Below are positions 22,569-37,150 of a stretch of 64,000 bases of DNA, in pieces. Every line of letters begins with the position of its first letter. The stretch's first letter is position 1. The notes under the pieces were generated by a model, which did no database searches, was not told the origin of the DNA, and saw only the letters and a list, made by a program, of their open reading frames with translations. The DNA is taken from NCBI GenBank assembly GCA_023055355.1, contig JALJCS010000001.1:53449381-53513380 (forward strand). Direction: 5' to 3'. Origin of the DNA: Agelaius tricolor (taxonomy: Eukaryota > Chordata > Aves > Passeriformes > Icteridae). The position numbers and the translations under genes are program-made.

Positions 22569-25500
22569 AGCTCCCCCCTTAGTGTTTTAAATAAACACTC
22601 CACTTCTGTACTGCTATCCCATTTTAAAGCATGACTACCTTATGAGGATTTCTGAGAGCAAATGCTTCTCATGGCACGGGCTCTGCCTCCTGCTGCAGAG
22701 CATCACAAGGTCTCTGGGAGGAAGGAACGTGCAGGGAGTGGAGGAGCCCACAGGGCAGCAGCCCCAACCAGCACAACTGGAGGGCACTGAGGGCTGCCAC
22801 ACCCAGAGCCACAGCAGCCAGGTCCTCACCTTCACATCTGGAAAAGCACAGTGACACTTCCATGCCAGGAAAAAGGGAGAAATTCCCATCCTGCAGGGCA
22901 AGCAGGAGCTGGGATCTCCCCCTTGGGAGAGTGGGGTCAGAGGAAGACAAAAACTTTTGAGTTCAGCTGTTTGACCCATTGCTGGAGAGGGCCCAGCTTG
23001 AAGGTCAGGCTGTTCCCTTCAGGCCTGCGTTCCTGCAAAGTCAGCCATTAATTTATGCTGCTGACATGCAAGCCAGGTGCTGTTACACTGCCTTTACTCA
23101 TTCTGCCTGTGTGTGCCTGCTCTGGACCCTGCATTTTAGTCTTTCAGTCCTGCAGTCACTGCACAGAGATGACATTAAGGAGTATGTAGAGAAGGTACCC
23201 TGCATGCCACAATGTCCATTTTCCTGTTCAGTGGTGGTGGAGGCTTGAAAGGAAGAATTTGTTCTCTATTTCCACTTCCTTTTAAAGGTTTGTTTGTGCT
23301 TTGTTTGAGCTTTACCTTTTCTCCCACTCAGCAGAGGATGTTTCTTTGGGATTTTTTTCTCTGAAAGCAGTACCTGTGTGTGTTCTTACAGTCACACACT
23401 GCTTTACTGAGAAATAGCAAGAAATTTTGTGAGGGGAGGATATATCTTTAACCAGGCCAAATGATACAGCTACAAAACCATTCCTCAGATCTGAAAAGAA
23501 ATGTCTGTCTTCACTCTCAGGACAAGCTGAGAAGAAATGCTCTGAATTTTACCAGATCCATTGATCAGTTACTTGTTAAGAAAAGATCAGATACTCCAGA
23601 AGTACCTCAAGAAGAGTCTTTTCAAAGAGAGATTAAATCCTCTTTCCTTTAGGCACCAAAAGATCTCAAAATGCTAAGCCAAAAGATGTACAGTTCAGCA
23701 ACTGCTGTAACATTTGAGTAAGCCAGATACCATATTTACTACAGAATCTTAGTTCTGCTTGTGCAACACTGTGAACTGATCTTTTCCTTGTATAACTTAA
23801 TTAAACTTTGTATTCAGAGAATAAACATGAACACTCATTAGCCTGTAAGTTATGCCAAACTGAAGGTGATGGTACATGTGTCAGGGAGTTCTTCTTCCAT
23901 TTAGTACATGGCAAGGCAAAGTGGCTATCATTGCATTATACAAAAATTTCCAGAGTTTATCTTTCAAATTTAACCTCTTGGAATCATTACATTACCACCT
24001 CCAGTGCTATACTCAGCAAAACAATGTTTGAAGATACAACATATCGTAGTAATTGACACCTGTCTGGGCTGTTTTAGGAGAGCCAGATTGCTGGAAGAGG
24101 AGTTTGCAAGGCCTTTCTTATGTCCCAGTGGTTGTTCCTCCTCCCTCCTCCCTGGTTTTATTTGCTTCCAGAACCAAGTATTCTCACAGTTTTCTTTGGA
24201 TGAGAGTGTGCTGCAACATAAACCTGTCATAACTGTGAGACTGACATGAATAAACAATGCAGATAATATTTTCATTCCGGCCTTAAAGGAACAGTCCTAA
24301 TGAACGTCACAAGCATGGAAAAAGTCATTACATTAACAATGGAACATGCTTACTCAGCACTCAGTAATCAACCCCTAAATGTAAACAAGCTATAACACAG
24401 TAATCCCCCTATCAGGGAATTTTCAGACTAACCAAAGACTGTAACTCATCTTCGTGTTGGGATTTTGTAGGTGAACTCTGGGAGATGCTTCAGTTTGCCC
24501 TTTGATTTTCCATGCAACATCTGAAAGGTAACCTGCTTTCTTTCTGCCTCAGTTTCTTATTAATAATGGGCTGAAAATAAAAGGTCACTGTATACTGCAT
24601 AAGGTGCTTTGATATCTTTTGTTGAAAAGTGGTACATACAGGAGAAGCGTGTAAATAGTTCAACAGCTATTCCCTCTCCTGCCTCCTATGCACTATACAG
24701 CAAAGAGAAGACCTTAATTTTAGCCCTATACAGCAAACCTTTCACAAATAAAAGCATGTTTTGAAGTGCATCACTCATGAGAAAAATACATTTTTGTCTG
24801 GGTGCTATTTGTTGGGACAAGAGCTTGTCCCTCCAAGGTCTTTGCAGTTCTACTTGCCACATCAGAATGTAGCAGTCACTTTCTGGCCGTGTCACATACA
24901 CATTTGTTTTAAGCATGAAGCTTATGGTAGGATAATATATGAAAATGTGACAACATGTTATCGTGTACCAATGAAATAAACATTCAATATGGTGACTGAA
25001 CCAGCCATTTTATCTAGATTGTGTAATTAGAAACATTCTGAGCATGAACTCCCCTCTCTTTGCCTGGCCTCTGGCAAGGGATCTGACATGGGGGCTCCAG
25101 CATGGTCACAGCAGAGGCTATGCTTTCATCATCAGGCTGATAGTGGAAATGGTGTCACCTGATGTCTACATGCTCTACCAGGAGTTGCTTCCCTCAATGC
25201 AAGCTTGGGAAGAGCTGCATGGCACTGAAGTAATTGCAGCTACTTTGTATCTTCAAGTTCCTAAGGTCCTTTCCTTATATGTTCAACATAGAAGAAGTGC
25301 TGAAGGTAAGAGGTAGCTGCAAATTCCATAAACTTCATATTTAATCTTCAAAAAATCACTGGGACGGTGACTGGATGAATATATGTATGGAGGTTGACTG
25401 CTTGCTCTGTATCCCAATGACAAGCCAGTGAACACTCCTTTCCACCACTGTGACACCATCTGTGTGAATGTTGAGATGCTCAGTATGCCAAAGTATTTGA

Positions 25501-28500
25501 TCCAGTTCATCACTTGGCTGAAAAGTGCACAGACAAGTGGTTAGCTGAACATGCTGGGCTGGAGGATGAACTAAATACTTTTTGTACCAAGGCAGAAATC
25601 ACTGCTTTATCCTTATAATTAGTAGGTTTGTCCCTTTCCTCGACTCTTATCATGAACCAATGAAAATCATTGCATTTGGGCTAATGTATCACTTAAGAGC
25701 TTCAAATTCTGGTCTTTCATTTTCAGTACACTGGAGTACCTGGTCAAGAGACAAGGCCCATTTTATACCCCACAGATTGCTTATTTTTAAGAGCAGGGGA
25801 AGAATCCAATAACAAAAGGGAACAATATCCTCTCTTTGGTCAACCAGTGTTTTTACTTAGCTTACCTTAGAGAAATTTGGATGTGGTTTGGCCAGTGTTC
25901 TGTGTAGATAAAGTAATTTTAATGAAAATAAGAAAAAAACCCTCATGCCTGTATTATCCAGTAGTCTCTAAATACTGGATGATGTTGTACTTACTGAAAA
26001 AGAAATCAAAAAGTTTCATCAGCTTGAAAGTAGTTGCCTAATTTCTTATACAGAGATAATTCATTAAAAGGAAATTACAGTCAGACACTGGTTGTTCTCC
26101 TCTCTTCCTTCTCTTTTTTATTCTTTACAATTGCTTAGCAGATCCAAGTTTTAGTTCCTCAAAATTCAGTTTTTGTTTGTTCTCTTTTTCTCAATGTGCA
26201 AGATGCCACCGGTCTTACAGAATGAATTTTCCCGCCAAAACTGCCTTCTCTCACAGTGGTTTGTGTGACTGTTTCTGTACTCGTGTAGGAATACCCAAAT
26301 AGGGCCCTATTCCTACAGCCTGGCTCTCCAGGCATCCCAGGTATAAAAATACCACCATTTTGTTTAGGTGGTGTTCAAAATTAAACAGGGATAAGTTTCC
26401 ACAGAAAATGGGAAAAAAATCCCAGGCCTCCGTTTTTGGATTGTGGCTGTTTGAGAGAGCACTTATAAAAGCCTGCTGTCATGAAACAGTCTATTATTTT
26501 TAGTGAACTTCTGTTCTCAAAATGGGGAATTTCCTTTAGGAACCACGGAATGGAGGTTTCACAATGATACACATGTCTGAGCGCTCTGCTTTGTATGGTA
26601 TGGGTATCATCCTGGTCCTTGTTCCTTGGAAGAGAAGAGGGTATGGAAACAGCACATGCCCACTGGTGGAATTTTATCTCCTTTGCCCCAGCTTCTGCAC
26701 CATCTCCGTGGGAGCAGGCTGGAACTGGCCTTGGTGGCTGTGGGAATCCTTGTGCTGGGGAGTTACTGGGGGTTCTGGTGAGGAAGTGGAGCCAAAGACC
26801 AAATCCTCAAAGACACTTAGGGACCTATTGCCTTTTTAATCACCCACTCACCCTGAATTAAAACAGGAGCTGAGAATCTAACTGCCTTGGCAAATTTTGG
26901 ATGAGATTAGTGTCAGGGAGAGGTCAGGCAGGCTCCAGCAGCCTGAGGTATTACTCCTTGCAGTTTGCTCTTCTTCATGACTACTATGCACTAAGCATGG
27001 CTGAGATAAAACTAACCTGCCTTTAGGCAGTGCTTTCCATTTGATCCTTTTGATTTTCAGTACCAGTGAAAGGTACAGGGAGTCTACCTGATGCAGCCCC
27101 GAAATCACCTCTATAGAAAATAGATGGTAAAAACATATAACCATGACCTAGACTGCACCAGATAATACAGAGGATGGATTTAATATCAGGGTGCTTGCTT
27201 GGAATTCTAGGTCTGGGGACAGAGATGGAAAAGGCATGTGGCTCAGCATCTAGGTTTTGATTTGAGTTGTCACAGAAATATGGCACAAAGACATCACAAA
27301 GCTGGGATTCAGAGATGAGTTGCTCTAAATAATGCTTTCAGTCAATGACTCGTCTCTATAAAAATGAGTATGATTCAAAGATCTAGTTCCAGGCAAAATC
27401 TTATGAATTAAGAGATTTCATTGTGTCCCTAGAGGAGCTGTTCTGAATGAACTCTGCCTTGGACTAACTTATGGGGCCACAGTGAGAGGTTCCCTTAGTG
27501 CAATATCCTTTACTGTAAGTGGGCACTGAATCACTGATATCCTCCGGCACATCCTCACCATGGTACCATATGTATAAGCCTTTAACAGGACTTTGGCATG
27601 CTAATAATCTTGTGCACAGGCAGGAACCATTCCTTCTTCACAAGTATTGCATTAAAAAAAGGATACACATGACCCCAGGAAAATGAGGAAGGTATAATTT
27701 TCTTTCATGAACAGTGTTAAACTGCAAGGTGTAAAATACAAATCCCGTGAAGATCTTGCAGGAATTCAGGAGGTGTTGGGATCTTCCCATATAATACACA
27801 ATAACAGAAGGGTAGAGAAAACCAAGAAGCCATCCTAGTGTATCTCCTAGTGTATCGTCTGACTATGGATAGTGGCATTTGCACACATCACGGCTGATTT
27901 GTACTACAAACTCCCCAGCTGTCACTGAGCCTCACCCCATTAATGCTGGCTAACCTGAATCCCACTTACCAGCTATCCTATGGGAGAGTGCATGTATGCT
28001 CACACTTCTCGCAACACCTCCAGGAATGGTTACACTTCAATTGAAGAGCAGCTAGTAACAAACCTTTGAGGTCCCTGCTGACTGCAGCTCTCTGTAGAAG
28101 AGGCCTGAAGACAGAGTGATACAAATACCTTTGCATTATTTTCTTCAAGCCCACTAAGCTTATGGGGAGGTAGAAAGTACCAAATGTTGTCAAAGACAAT
28201 TAGGAAATAACACCACCATTTTCCTTCCACCCATACTGCTCACAGTATTCAACAGTAGTACCTTGCTCTTAAACTCTTCTTCCCAGCAGAAGCTTTCACT
28301 CTGCTCTTTTGTGCCCTGAAGTGCATCTCATTTACCTACCTAGGTTCCCTTCAGCAGCATGAGTCCATACGATTCTCATGCCTCTTTTGACAAAAGAAGC
28401 CCGGGATTCCCATGTCTCATTTCTCCTGATGGTTTTGTAATAGTTGCTTTAGCCTGTCATTCCATTGGAGATGCCCTAAGCTGGGTCCAGATCTCAGCTT

Positions 28501-29198
28501 TGCCCAGGACACAGGGTGCAAAACACTCCCAGGACAGGAGTTGGGTTTATGCCTCCAGACCAAGCAGAAAGCAGGCAAAAAAAGGAGTGAGAGCAGAGGC
28601 AGATCAGCAGATGGGACTGCACATGTCAGCAAGGGCCCCCTGTGAAGGCTGCATAATAGCAGGTGCCAGTGAGAGGGTGTTCCAGCCCAGTTGTGCACTC
28701 AAAAAGTAATCACTGGTGACATTTCTTCACATCATCCTCCTCCTCAGAGAGGAACTGGCAGGTTCTGAGAGGTTTGTGTGTGGGAGGCTGATAAAACTAC
28801 AAGTGGGGTCTGCTTCCATGCAATGAACCAACAAGGAAGCAGGGACAAAACAGTCCCTTTAATCTGACCAGTTGTAGTAACTTTTAGACTTGCAACAATC
28901 TACAAGAGAGTACAGATGGGTAAGAGTTTGCCCAGATTCACCTTGCTGAGACTGCGGTTTTTTGCCCATTTCTCTCATTAAGGCTGCTCCCGAAAGCAAA
29001 GGTTTAAGCATTCAGAATGATACAAAGTGAGGGCCATAGAAAGCCTTCCACCAGGGCCACGGCAGCTGATCTGCTGAGTAACTGTCTCAAAGGCACATCA
29101 GAGGGATTTTCTCTGCAAACCTGGTTCACATGACAGACAGCATCATAAGATCTGTGTCAGCTGGTCAGCCTCTTGCCTCAACACCTAGTGGTTTGTTG

Positions 29199-29258
29199 TG
29201 CAAGCATGAAAGTTTTCTACAACTCAGATGCAAGCATGAAAGGTTTCTACAACTCAGA
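29199..29258. repeat. 30-bp tandem duplication
   Basis: Two adjacent 30-bp units start TGCAAGCATGAAAG and end TTTCTACAACTCAGA. They differ at a single base (AGTTTT versus AGGTTT). Confidence 0.95.
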
Positions 29259-29784
29259 TACACTCAACTTCTTTTTACTCAGCTTCTGACTTTGTTGCCA
29301 GTCAAGCCTGACATGTGTTTTTCACTTGAAAGCAACTGTGTGCATTTTGTTGTTTGAGAAATTTGCTGAACTGATCATTCCCACGACCAGAATTCTCTGT
29401 TTTCTGGGACATGCTGGTCATCATTGCCTCACTAGGTCTTCCCCCAGTGCTGAGATGACCATTGTTTCTATCAGCCTCACTGCAGCTAACTGACTTAGGT
29501 TTGTGATTACAAACCACAATACACTTGAAAAAGTCAGAGAAAGGTTTCAGATTACTTGGTAACACAGGGAAGAATGGTTGTCAAAATCATACCTCACTAA
29601 CTAGCCTTCAGTCAGCCCAAAACAAGGCAAAAATTCTCTTGGACCCCTGGGAAACAGTTATTTGTCAATACTACCTGTGGGTGACTTCAAGCTATTTTTT
29701 TTTTTTTTTCACATTTTTCTCTTAGGGGATTTCAACCTTTTCACAGATGATTTCCTTTGTAGACCTTCAGAAACTCAAAAGCAG

Positions 29785-29808
29785 ACACACACACACACAC
29801 ACACACAC
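29785..29808. repeat. (CA)n microsatellite
   Basis: Twelve uninterrupted AC units are followed by a degenerate CA-rich tail to about 29,830. Confidence 0.95.
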
Positions 29809-31309
29809 TCTCATACACACATACACACTAACACCTGTATCCATCAGGGTAAATACAAATAACTCTTCTGTGACATAACACTTATCTAGATTGTACATTA
29901 AATATGCTGAATGTCATTTATCAGTCCAAGTCACTGGGGCACATTCTGTGTCTGGCCATGTTCCTGAGTGTCCCGTCAGATGAGAGCCTCATTTGATTGC
30001 AATGTTAGAACAGCAGCACCTCTGCCATCCTCCCTACTTCCAGGACAAAAGACAGATGGAGAATATGGGTTTTGCAAAACAAGGTGAGAAAGACATGACC
30101 TGAAGTAGCTTCATTTTTCTCCAGATCTCCCCAGATCCTGGCTTGTCCCCAGGACCACTGCCAGCCAGCTCCCAGACCTCTCTATGATTCTTTTTTTCTT
30201 TGCAGTGTGAGGCATCATCAGAGGCAGAGCAAAAGTGATCAAACAAACAAATCTTCTTTTCAGAGTAGGAAACTTAACCTTTTGCAAGTACTTTCTAACT
30301 CGGAAGATGGTGAAGCCAGACCCTTATCCCCAGGGCAAGGAGGAAAGTCAGGGAGCTCTAACTGGTTCTCAAGACACCAGCTGCCATCAGCCATGTACTC
30401 TGTGCTGGAAAGGCAGACAGTGCTCCCAGCCTTAGGAAGGTCTTCCATGGCTATCAGACAACACTGGATGCACAGCAACTGCAACAGACAACATCCTGGC
30501 CACTGCTCTGAGCTGATGGTAATCTGAATTATCCCAAAATGACCAAGAAAACCTGCATTTTGAGGAGGCTGGCCAGAGTCTCTCTGAGTATTACCTTTAT
30601 TTCCTGATAAAAATGTACTGTGTAAGGAAAAAACTAACAGGATCAATCCCAACAAATGCAGACATCCATATACACAGGTAGGCAGCATTTGTCTGCTTAC
30701 ATGATTCTGTCATTTCTACTTGGGGGAAAAAAACAGGGACATCCTGGGCAGGTTTGCAGACTACATTTACAATTCATATCAGTATTAGTTCTGAGCCATA
30801 CAGTGTCTGTTTAAGGGGACTACTCTGCTCTTTTTCCATGCTGACTGTGTTGAGGTGTCTGCAGAGCAAATCCCCAGGCAATGCCTAATCTGAAGCTTCT
30901 TCATTGCAGTCTGATCCTCGGGGCTGTGGTTTTCTGAACAGACAAACACAGTCTCCTTACATTGTCTTTAAAATATACTCAAGGATGGGGAAGCCCAAAA
31001 AGTCTGAGTTACAGAAGCATTCAGTAAGAATGGCATACCCTGTGAATGAGACTAGCATTTGTATTAACTCTGGAGGCTTCAGTAGCATCCTTCTACTTCC
31101 TGATTTTAAAAACAACTTGGGGAACTTCCTTTCTTGGGTTATTTTGGAACTTCTGCTTGTAGTTGTGATTGAAACCAAGACTTGTGAAGATGTGTGGTGG
31201 TGGTAAGCCCCTACTGATGACCACAGCGAACCTCCACACCCCAATATTCAGCAGCTCATGGAAGCCTTGAACACAGTTGAGGTTTCAGCTTGGGCCATTC
31301 TGTTGGAGA

Positions 31310-31405
31310 AAACTAGTGTACATAAAAACATAAGAATATAGGAAATTAGCAGGCTGGATCATTCTCCTGAACCACCTAATCCAGATTTCTATCTCTAATG
31401 GCAAA
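31310..31405. repeat. Probable ancient interspersed repeat
   Basis: ACATAAAAACATAAGAATAT, then GGCTGGATCATTCTCCTGAA and CTAATCCAGATTTCTATCTC, resembles the start of an old amniote interspersed repeat, perhaps CR1-related. The assignment is from general pattern only. Confidence 0.4.
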
Positions 31406-34165
31406 TTATGCTACTTGTTTCAGAAATAGTTGCAGATCTCATACCTTTATAAGAAGGTTTTTCTTCCAAGCCTCTAGTTTATTAATTTTATATACTCTTG
31501 ACAAAAGCATATAGGAGTAGGCTGATTTAGTTTCTTATTTAATTAAAACTGTTTTCCTATAAAGAGTTGGAATAATAGTACACTGGTAACAATTCCAGTT
31601 TTACCAATACATCACCTTCTGTCCCTATGAGCAGAAGAGCAGAGAGTTCAAAAGAAAGATTGCTGGTAGGGAGTCAGAGCATTCTTCTGGGCACCTTCTA
31701 CCCTCCAAAGTAGAATCACTCTACAAACTTTTGTGTAATCCAAGCAAGCTGTCCCACATATGCTGCCCTTTTGCATTATGTCTTGGCAGTGGGACTGTGA
31801 GCTTGCTGCCCTCAAAGGGAGAAGAGCCTTTTTGTGACAGAGCCTCTACTTTTCACACCACTTTGTTCTCTCTGCCATACCCAGAAAGATCCTTACCTTG
31901 GTTGTTCTCTGTAAAGCAGCATACAGTCATGTTAAAGAATGGGGACATTCACTAAGTGAATTAATGTGTTCTTTTATTACATTAGTCTTTTCATGCAACA
32001 AAAGCAAGATGAAAAATTCTTGAATGAGCCTACACTCAACATTCTTTGTTTAATTACCCTATTTCTCCCTCAAAGACACCTTTAAATGATACTTTTTTGT
32101 GCTGTCTGCTAACAAAGGTAGATGAAAACATTTCCATTAAAGGCACAGCCTTTCTTCTTGGCAGAAGAAAGAACAGCTGGGTTGCCATTCAGCCACCTGA
32201 GAAACAGCCAATAAAAATAAAGACTTAAAGATTTCCAATTTCCAGTAGCCCTATCAGGAAAAAAACTAAATGGGAAAAAAAACCCCACCACCAAACAAGC
32301 CCCAAAGAACTAGGAAAGACTCCTTCTCTTTCTTGTGTTTCTCAGGGAAAAAAAAAAAACCAAAACAAACAAACAAAAAACCAAAACACAGACCTATACC
32401 ATATTATCACAAAAGTGGCATTGCAAATTGATTTTAGGAATTCTGCCTTTGGGTGTCTCCTAGGGAAATTTCTCATGGGAAGTGCATCTGATACAGTAAT
32501 ACAATAACTGAACAATAACTGAAACTTTTTTAATTACTCTAAACAATGGAAATGAAAAACTACATCTGAGCTGGTTTTAAGAAGAAATTAATAAGAATGC
32601 ATTTATATCTTTCTGTTCTTTTTCAGTCATCTCTCCCTAATAAGTCACTTCTCAGCAGACATGAAGAGCATTGATGGGAAGCAGAAGATGCTCTTTGACC
32701 ATTAGTATGACAAATACTGCAATTGAGGCTGAATCAGTAGGTGCAGCCTTTGCTATTTCCCACCCCTTCAGACTGATAAATTAATTCATCCTCTGACTAA
32801 TTTAAGAAGTGTGGGCTTTACGAAGAAGTACCAACTTGTTAGAATGTAGGAGGAAAGTAAAAAGTCAGTGAAGTGCAGTGGCCTGACTGACCTGTGCATG
32901 GGCTGGATGTTTTGCCTGTGACAAGAGAAAGGGTGTTCAGGGTTCTTTACAGTTTAAGACTGTAGCAGCAAGTCTTTCAGAAAAGCTGGTATATTTTCTT
33001 CCCCAAGAATTTGGAGCTTAGGCTTAAAATTTTAGCCAATGAAAGTTTAGTCTTCCTAAGAACCAAACCAAATTCTTTGTGTCCTGTAGAATGATCAAAG
33101 TCCCTTTCTCCAATACTGACACAAAAAGGAAAATTAGTCTGATTTGTAGTGGTGCTTTTCTAAATATGCAGCACAGCTACCTGGGCAGGAGGATGCCATC
33201 ATTTTTACTACATGTATGAGCTACACAGAGTTTAGATGCATGCCTGCAGAACAGTTAGAGGAAAAGACAAAATAACCCCAAAACCCAACCAAAAAACAAA
33301 CAGCAGGTGCCAGGAACATTGTACTTCGTAACATATTCTGTGCCTGCTAGGGTACAGAAAACCTTTCCTTCTGTTACTACAAAGGAGCTGTCCTGGTCCA
33401 CTGGGCAAAGGCTTTGCTAAGAGTCACTAGTCAGATTGATTTACACACTAGAGTGCAATGCATCCAGCTGGCACCTGTTTACAGTGGCAGCATTTTCTGA
33501 ATAATGGTCTACCATGTCCTAGATTCCTGATGCATTTTTTTTGAGAGGATAAAAAACTTTAAAACCATTGTTCCCCTCAGGGTGCCTGGTCTCCTCCATT
33601 TTCCTCTTTCCTGTGAAGCTTACAAAAAAACCCAAGAGCTGGGACCCTGAAATTAGCACTTTACCCAGCAAATGGGCTAGAGAAACGTTTATGATATGTG
33701 AAGCAGATGAAATGCATTTAAATGTTGAACTTAATCTTTTTTTGTGCTGTGGACTTCCCTAGAGTTATGCTAGCAGCCCCCCTCACACTAAGACTGTCGA
33801 GGGAAATTCCCTTTCTGCCTTTAGTGTCTTCCTGAATGATTTTATTTCAAAGTTTCTTCAAATTAGAGAGATTATGTCTCTCTCATTTCCATTTGTTTCA
33901 AAGGATCTGCTCATCAGATAGATGAGTCTGTATTACCAGGGTCTAAGTGGAGAAATTAACCAGAAAAGTAGTGCTGGAGAAGGAGGAAAGCTGCTCATTG
34001 CTGAACTCCAATGGGGAAGAGCAGTGGATATCAATGATTTCCTCAAGGTGAGCACAGATTTAATGCAAGTTGCTCTTCTGAAACGAAAGCTTGTGCCCTT
34101 CATGTATATCTGGAAACATCAGATGGCTGATTTGGAACTCATTGATGAATGCTTAAGTGCTAGAT

Positions 34166-34370
34166 TCATTGAAAAGTTGTCAAGCACTGGAACAGGCTGC
34201 CCAAGGAGGTGGTGCAGTCCCCATTCCTGGAGGTAATTAAAAGATGTGTAGATGGGGCACTTGAGGACATGGCTTTGTGGTGGGCTTGGCAGTATCAGGT
34301 TAAGGGTTGGACTCAATGATCTTGGAGGTATTTTCCAAGCTCAATGATTCTGTGATTCTACAAAGAGTCA
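34166..34370 (+). mobile_element. CR1 retrotransposon 3' end
   Basis: GCACTGGAACAGGCTGCCCA, GGTTGGACTCAATGATCTTG and the terminal CAATGATTCTGTGATTCTAC identify a plus-strand CR1 ending in its short 3' repeat. It is truncated at the 5' side, as nearly all CR1 copies are. Confidence 0.95.
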
Positions 34371-37110
34371 ATTGACTGTGTTGTTAAGGAAGAGTTACTG
34401 TGGCAGTATGCTATGTATATATAGAAAGGCTGAGTTTATGGTCTGAGGGTGGGCGTGCTTGATTGACTCTGCTGTTGTTGATCTCACCATCAGCATGATT
34501 ACTATTGACCTTGCTTATTACAGCACAGGGCCTGGGCTCAGCCGAATCAGAGCACCCCAGGTGACACAGGGACCAGGTTTCTGCCTGGCACAACAGGTAC
34601 CTGAGGTCTGTGCAAGGAGAAGGTTCCCAGCTTTTCAAATGAAGAACCTGCTACCAGTTTCCTGGGAAATGGTTTTATAACCCAAGCATAACAGCCTGGA
34701 GGGTTGTGTCCTAAGCAGGCTCTCTGAAGTTAGGATGTGGGCAGATCCCCTGGGGGCAGTGACATGCCCATTAGCAGGTCCAGGCTGATGAGCCAGGTGC
34801 TGAGGACAAAGCTGCAGCTGCTTGACTGTGCTGCTCCCCCAGCCACCTATCCACATGTGAGCCTCCAGCAGGGCCAAAGTGGGACATTTGCTGAGGAAAA
34901 ATAGGTGAGGTTTGTCTCTTCACAAAATGAAGGGAAGATTGAAACTGTTTTAAAAATTACTTCTGCATTATGAAAAGTTTCACTGAACATAAAATTCTTT
35001 CAGTGAAAAAAATATCATTTCTTCACCTGAACGCCAGCTATTCAAAATGTGCGACAACTTCTTACACTTCTTCCAATTTCAGGACCCAAGTTCCCAGTAG
35101 CCTGCCAAAAATAAGATTTTGAGCAGCTGTTCTTAAGAAATCAAGCTCCTTTCAAGTTTCTTCTTCAAGCCAGCTCCAAAAATATTGTTTGATTGGCTTG
35201 GTGTGGGTCAGAAGCAGAGTTGCAGATTCACCCAGCTCACCAGTGGTTGGCTCAGCACGGCTCCAAGCAGAGACTGACTTTCACTTTCAGTTTGGCTTTG
35301 AGCTCACTCGTGCAGAAGTTAAACTTTGAGAAATCCCCAAACACAAAGCCTAGCCACAGTACTATAATTAGTCAAGTGTAGGATTTTCCCATTGTCTGTT
35401 TATAACTGACTACAAGGTGTCTTGGGGTTTTTTGTTATTTCCCAAGAAACACTTTAAATGGGGGGTTTCAGGGTTTATTTTTAGATATATGAAAAAAAGA
35501 AAATATAAGATGTAAGAAAATCTATTTTACTTTATATTTATGAGACATCATCAGTAGGGTTGCTGCTATTAGCAAAGGGGAGATGGTTTCTCATTGCTGG
35601 GTTTCTGGGAAGCTGTGATCCAAGGTCACTGTGGGTCAAAACTTACAATTGTGGAAAACCTTATAACTGTGTGGCTAGCTGTTGTTAAATATTCCTGCTT
35701 GCCTGAGAAAATGAGGAATTGTCTCTCTAGATGCATCTTGGATGGGTTTTGTCCATTTAGATGCTTATTCTTTTGCCATCCTGCAACCAGGCCTTGATTT
35801 TTTGCAATGAAGCTCTGGAAGTAACACATCAGAGTCATGTTCTGAGCTGGAAGAAGGGCCAAAGGTGAGATCTGGCCTAGGCCTTACAGAACAACACTTT
35901 GAAGAGGATAGTGAAAACTATGCTTAGGTGAGGACTGCTGGATGAGGAAATGTCTATCAGAAGAAACACATTCTTCTTTTCTCCTTAGGAAAACAGGTAA
36001 CATGAGCACATAGGTTCATCCACAAGGTCAGGAGATAGTCCATTAAATCATCTAGTCTGGCTGCATGTCCACACTGGAATTTCATCTGGTTAGTGTTGGA
36101 GCAAACCCAGCCAGCAATGTGTGATTTACTGTGATTCAAACTTTCACACTGGCTTATAGACAGCATGCTTATTTTCACCTTTTATTTTTTCCCAGTTTGC
36201 ACAGCTACCTCTTCTCCTAATATCAATTTCACCTACTTCCAAGATCCGTTTCTTGCAGTTGTTTCCCCTACAATAACACACCCACACATACCCAAATCAT
36301 CTTCTGATCTTCTTTTTACTATGTTACCTAGGCTAATATCCTTCAGATTCATTCTGCAGGGCTTTCTCAAACTCTTCCGCAGATTTTAAGGGATCTTTCT
36401 ACAGTTTCATCAAGTTTTCAAATGGTTTAAAAATCTCAGACACCAATGTGTCAGACATCCTTTAGTCCCACTGTTTCAAACATTTTTCTAATTTAAAATT
36501 AATCTCCTTACTTCTGCTAATTGCTTTGCATATACCCAAAGGCCACATCAAGCTTTGAGTAAATAAAAGCTTCATTACAAGTGGTTGTCTGAGTAATAAA
36601 TACCTGAAAGATGCTTTAAAACAAGTTACCTGTTCCAGTTTCCATTATCCACCTTAATTAAAGCAAAACATGGACCATGGACACCCAGAGGATAAAAGAG
36701 CTATGCTATTCCTTAGGAATGTTGAGGCCAGGTGCCATGGGCCATGCAGACACTGGTGGACAGGTCTGTCCAGAGATGCTGTGGACCTTTGGCTGCAGGA
36801 GCGGTGGGGACATCTTTCCCATGACTCTGGGGATGCCAGGATTCCCCAAAACTTTATACCTGCAGTCTCAAGGAAACCCAAATTCATGCCCAAGCAGAAT
36901 AATGTTGATAAAACTCCAGTATACAGATACAGAGTGTAGAGATTGACTCACAGAGTAGACATCCTTTTGACCAAGAGCTTTTTAAGGGCTTGCACACAGT
37001 GGGTGCACAGTGAGGACAGGATTAAGACATCCTCCTGGATGAGTTCTGTGGGATCAGACAGTACAAGAGGCCTAGAAATACAATAGTTGACTGTATATAT
37101 ATTCTGTTTA

Positions 37111-37150
37111 TACTGTTTACTAGGAAATTATACTGTTTGCTAGGAAATAG
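37111..37150. repeat. 20-bp tandem duplication
   Basis: Two adjacent units of TACTGTTTACTAGGAAATTA type differ at two positions. Confidence 0.9.

Larger units (their letters stand above)
16870..31300. other. Intergenic upstream of TAGAP
   Basis: The stretch is AT-rich and CpG-poor, with scattered short open frames of chance length. Items visible are a palindromic RFX-type site at 22554-22568, an open frame at 23461-23652 followed by AATAAA at 23820-23825, the 30-bp tandem duplication and the CA microsatellite. No gene can be supported. Lymphoid regulatory elements for TAGAP could lie here but cannot be recognised by eye. Confidence 0.5.

Noticed and set aside
24478..24527. Apparent plus-strand exon with strong acceptor and GTAACC donor
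   Set aside because: All three frames contain a stop, so it cannot be an internal coding exon; it could at most be non-coding.
30260..30688. 142-codon minus-strand frame with a hydrophobic start
   Set aside because: No conserved motif, no splice context, and overlapping open frames on the other strand.
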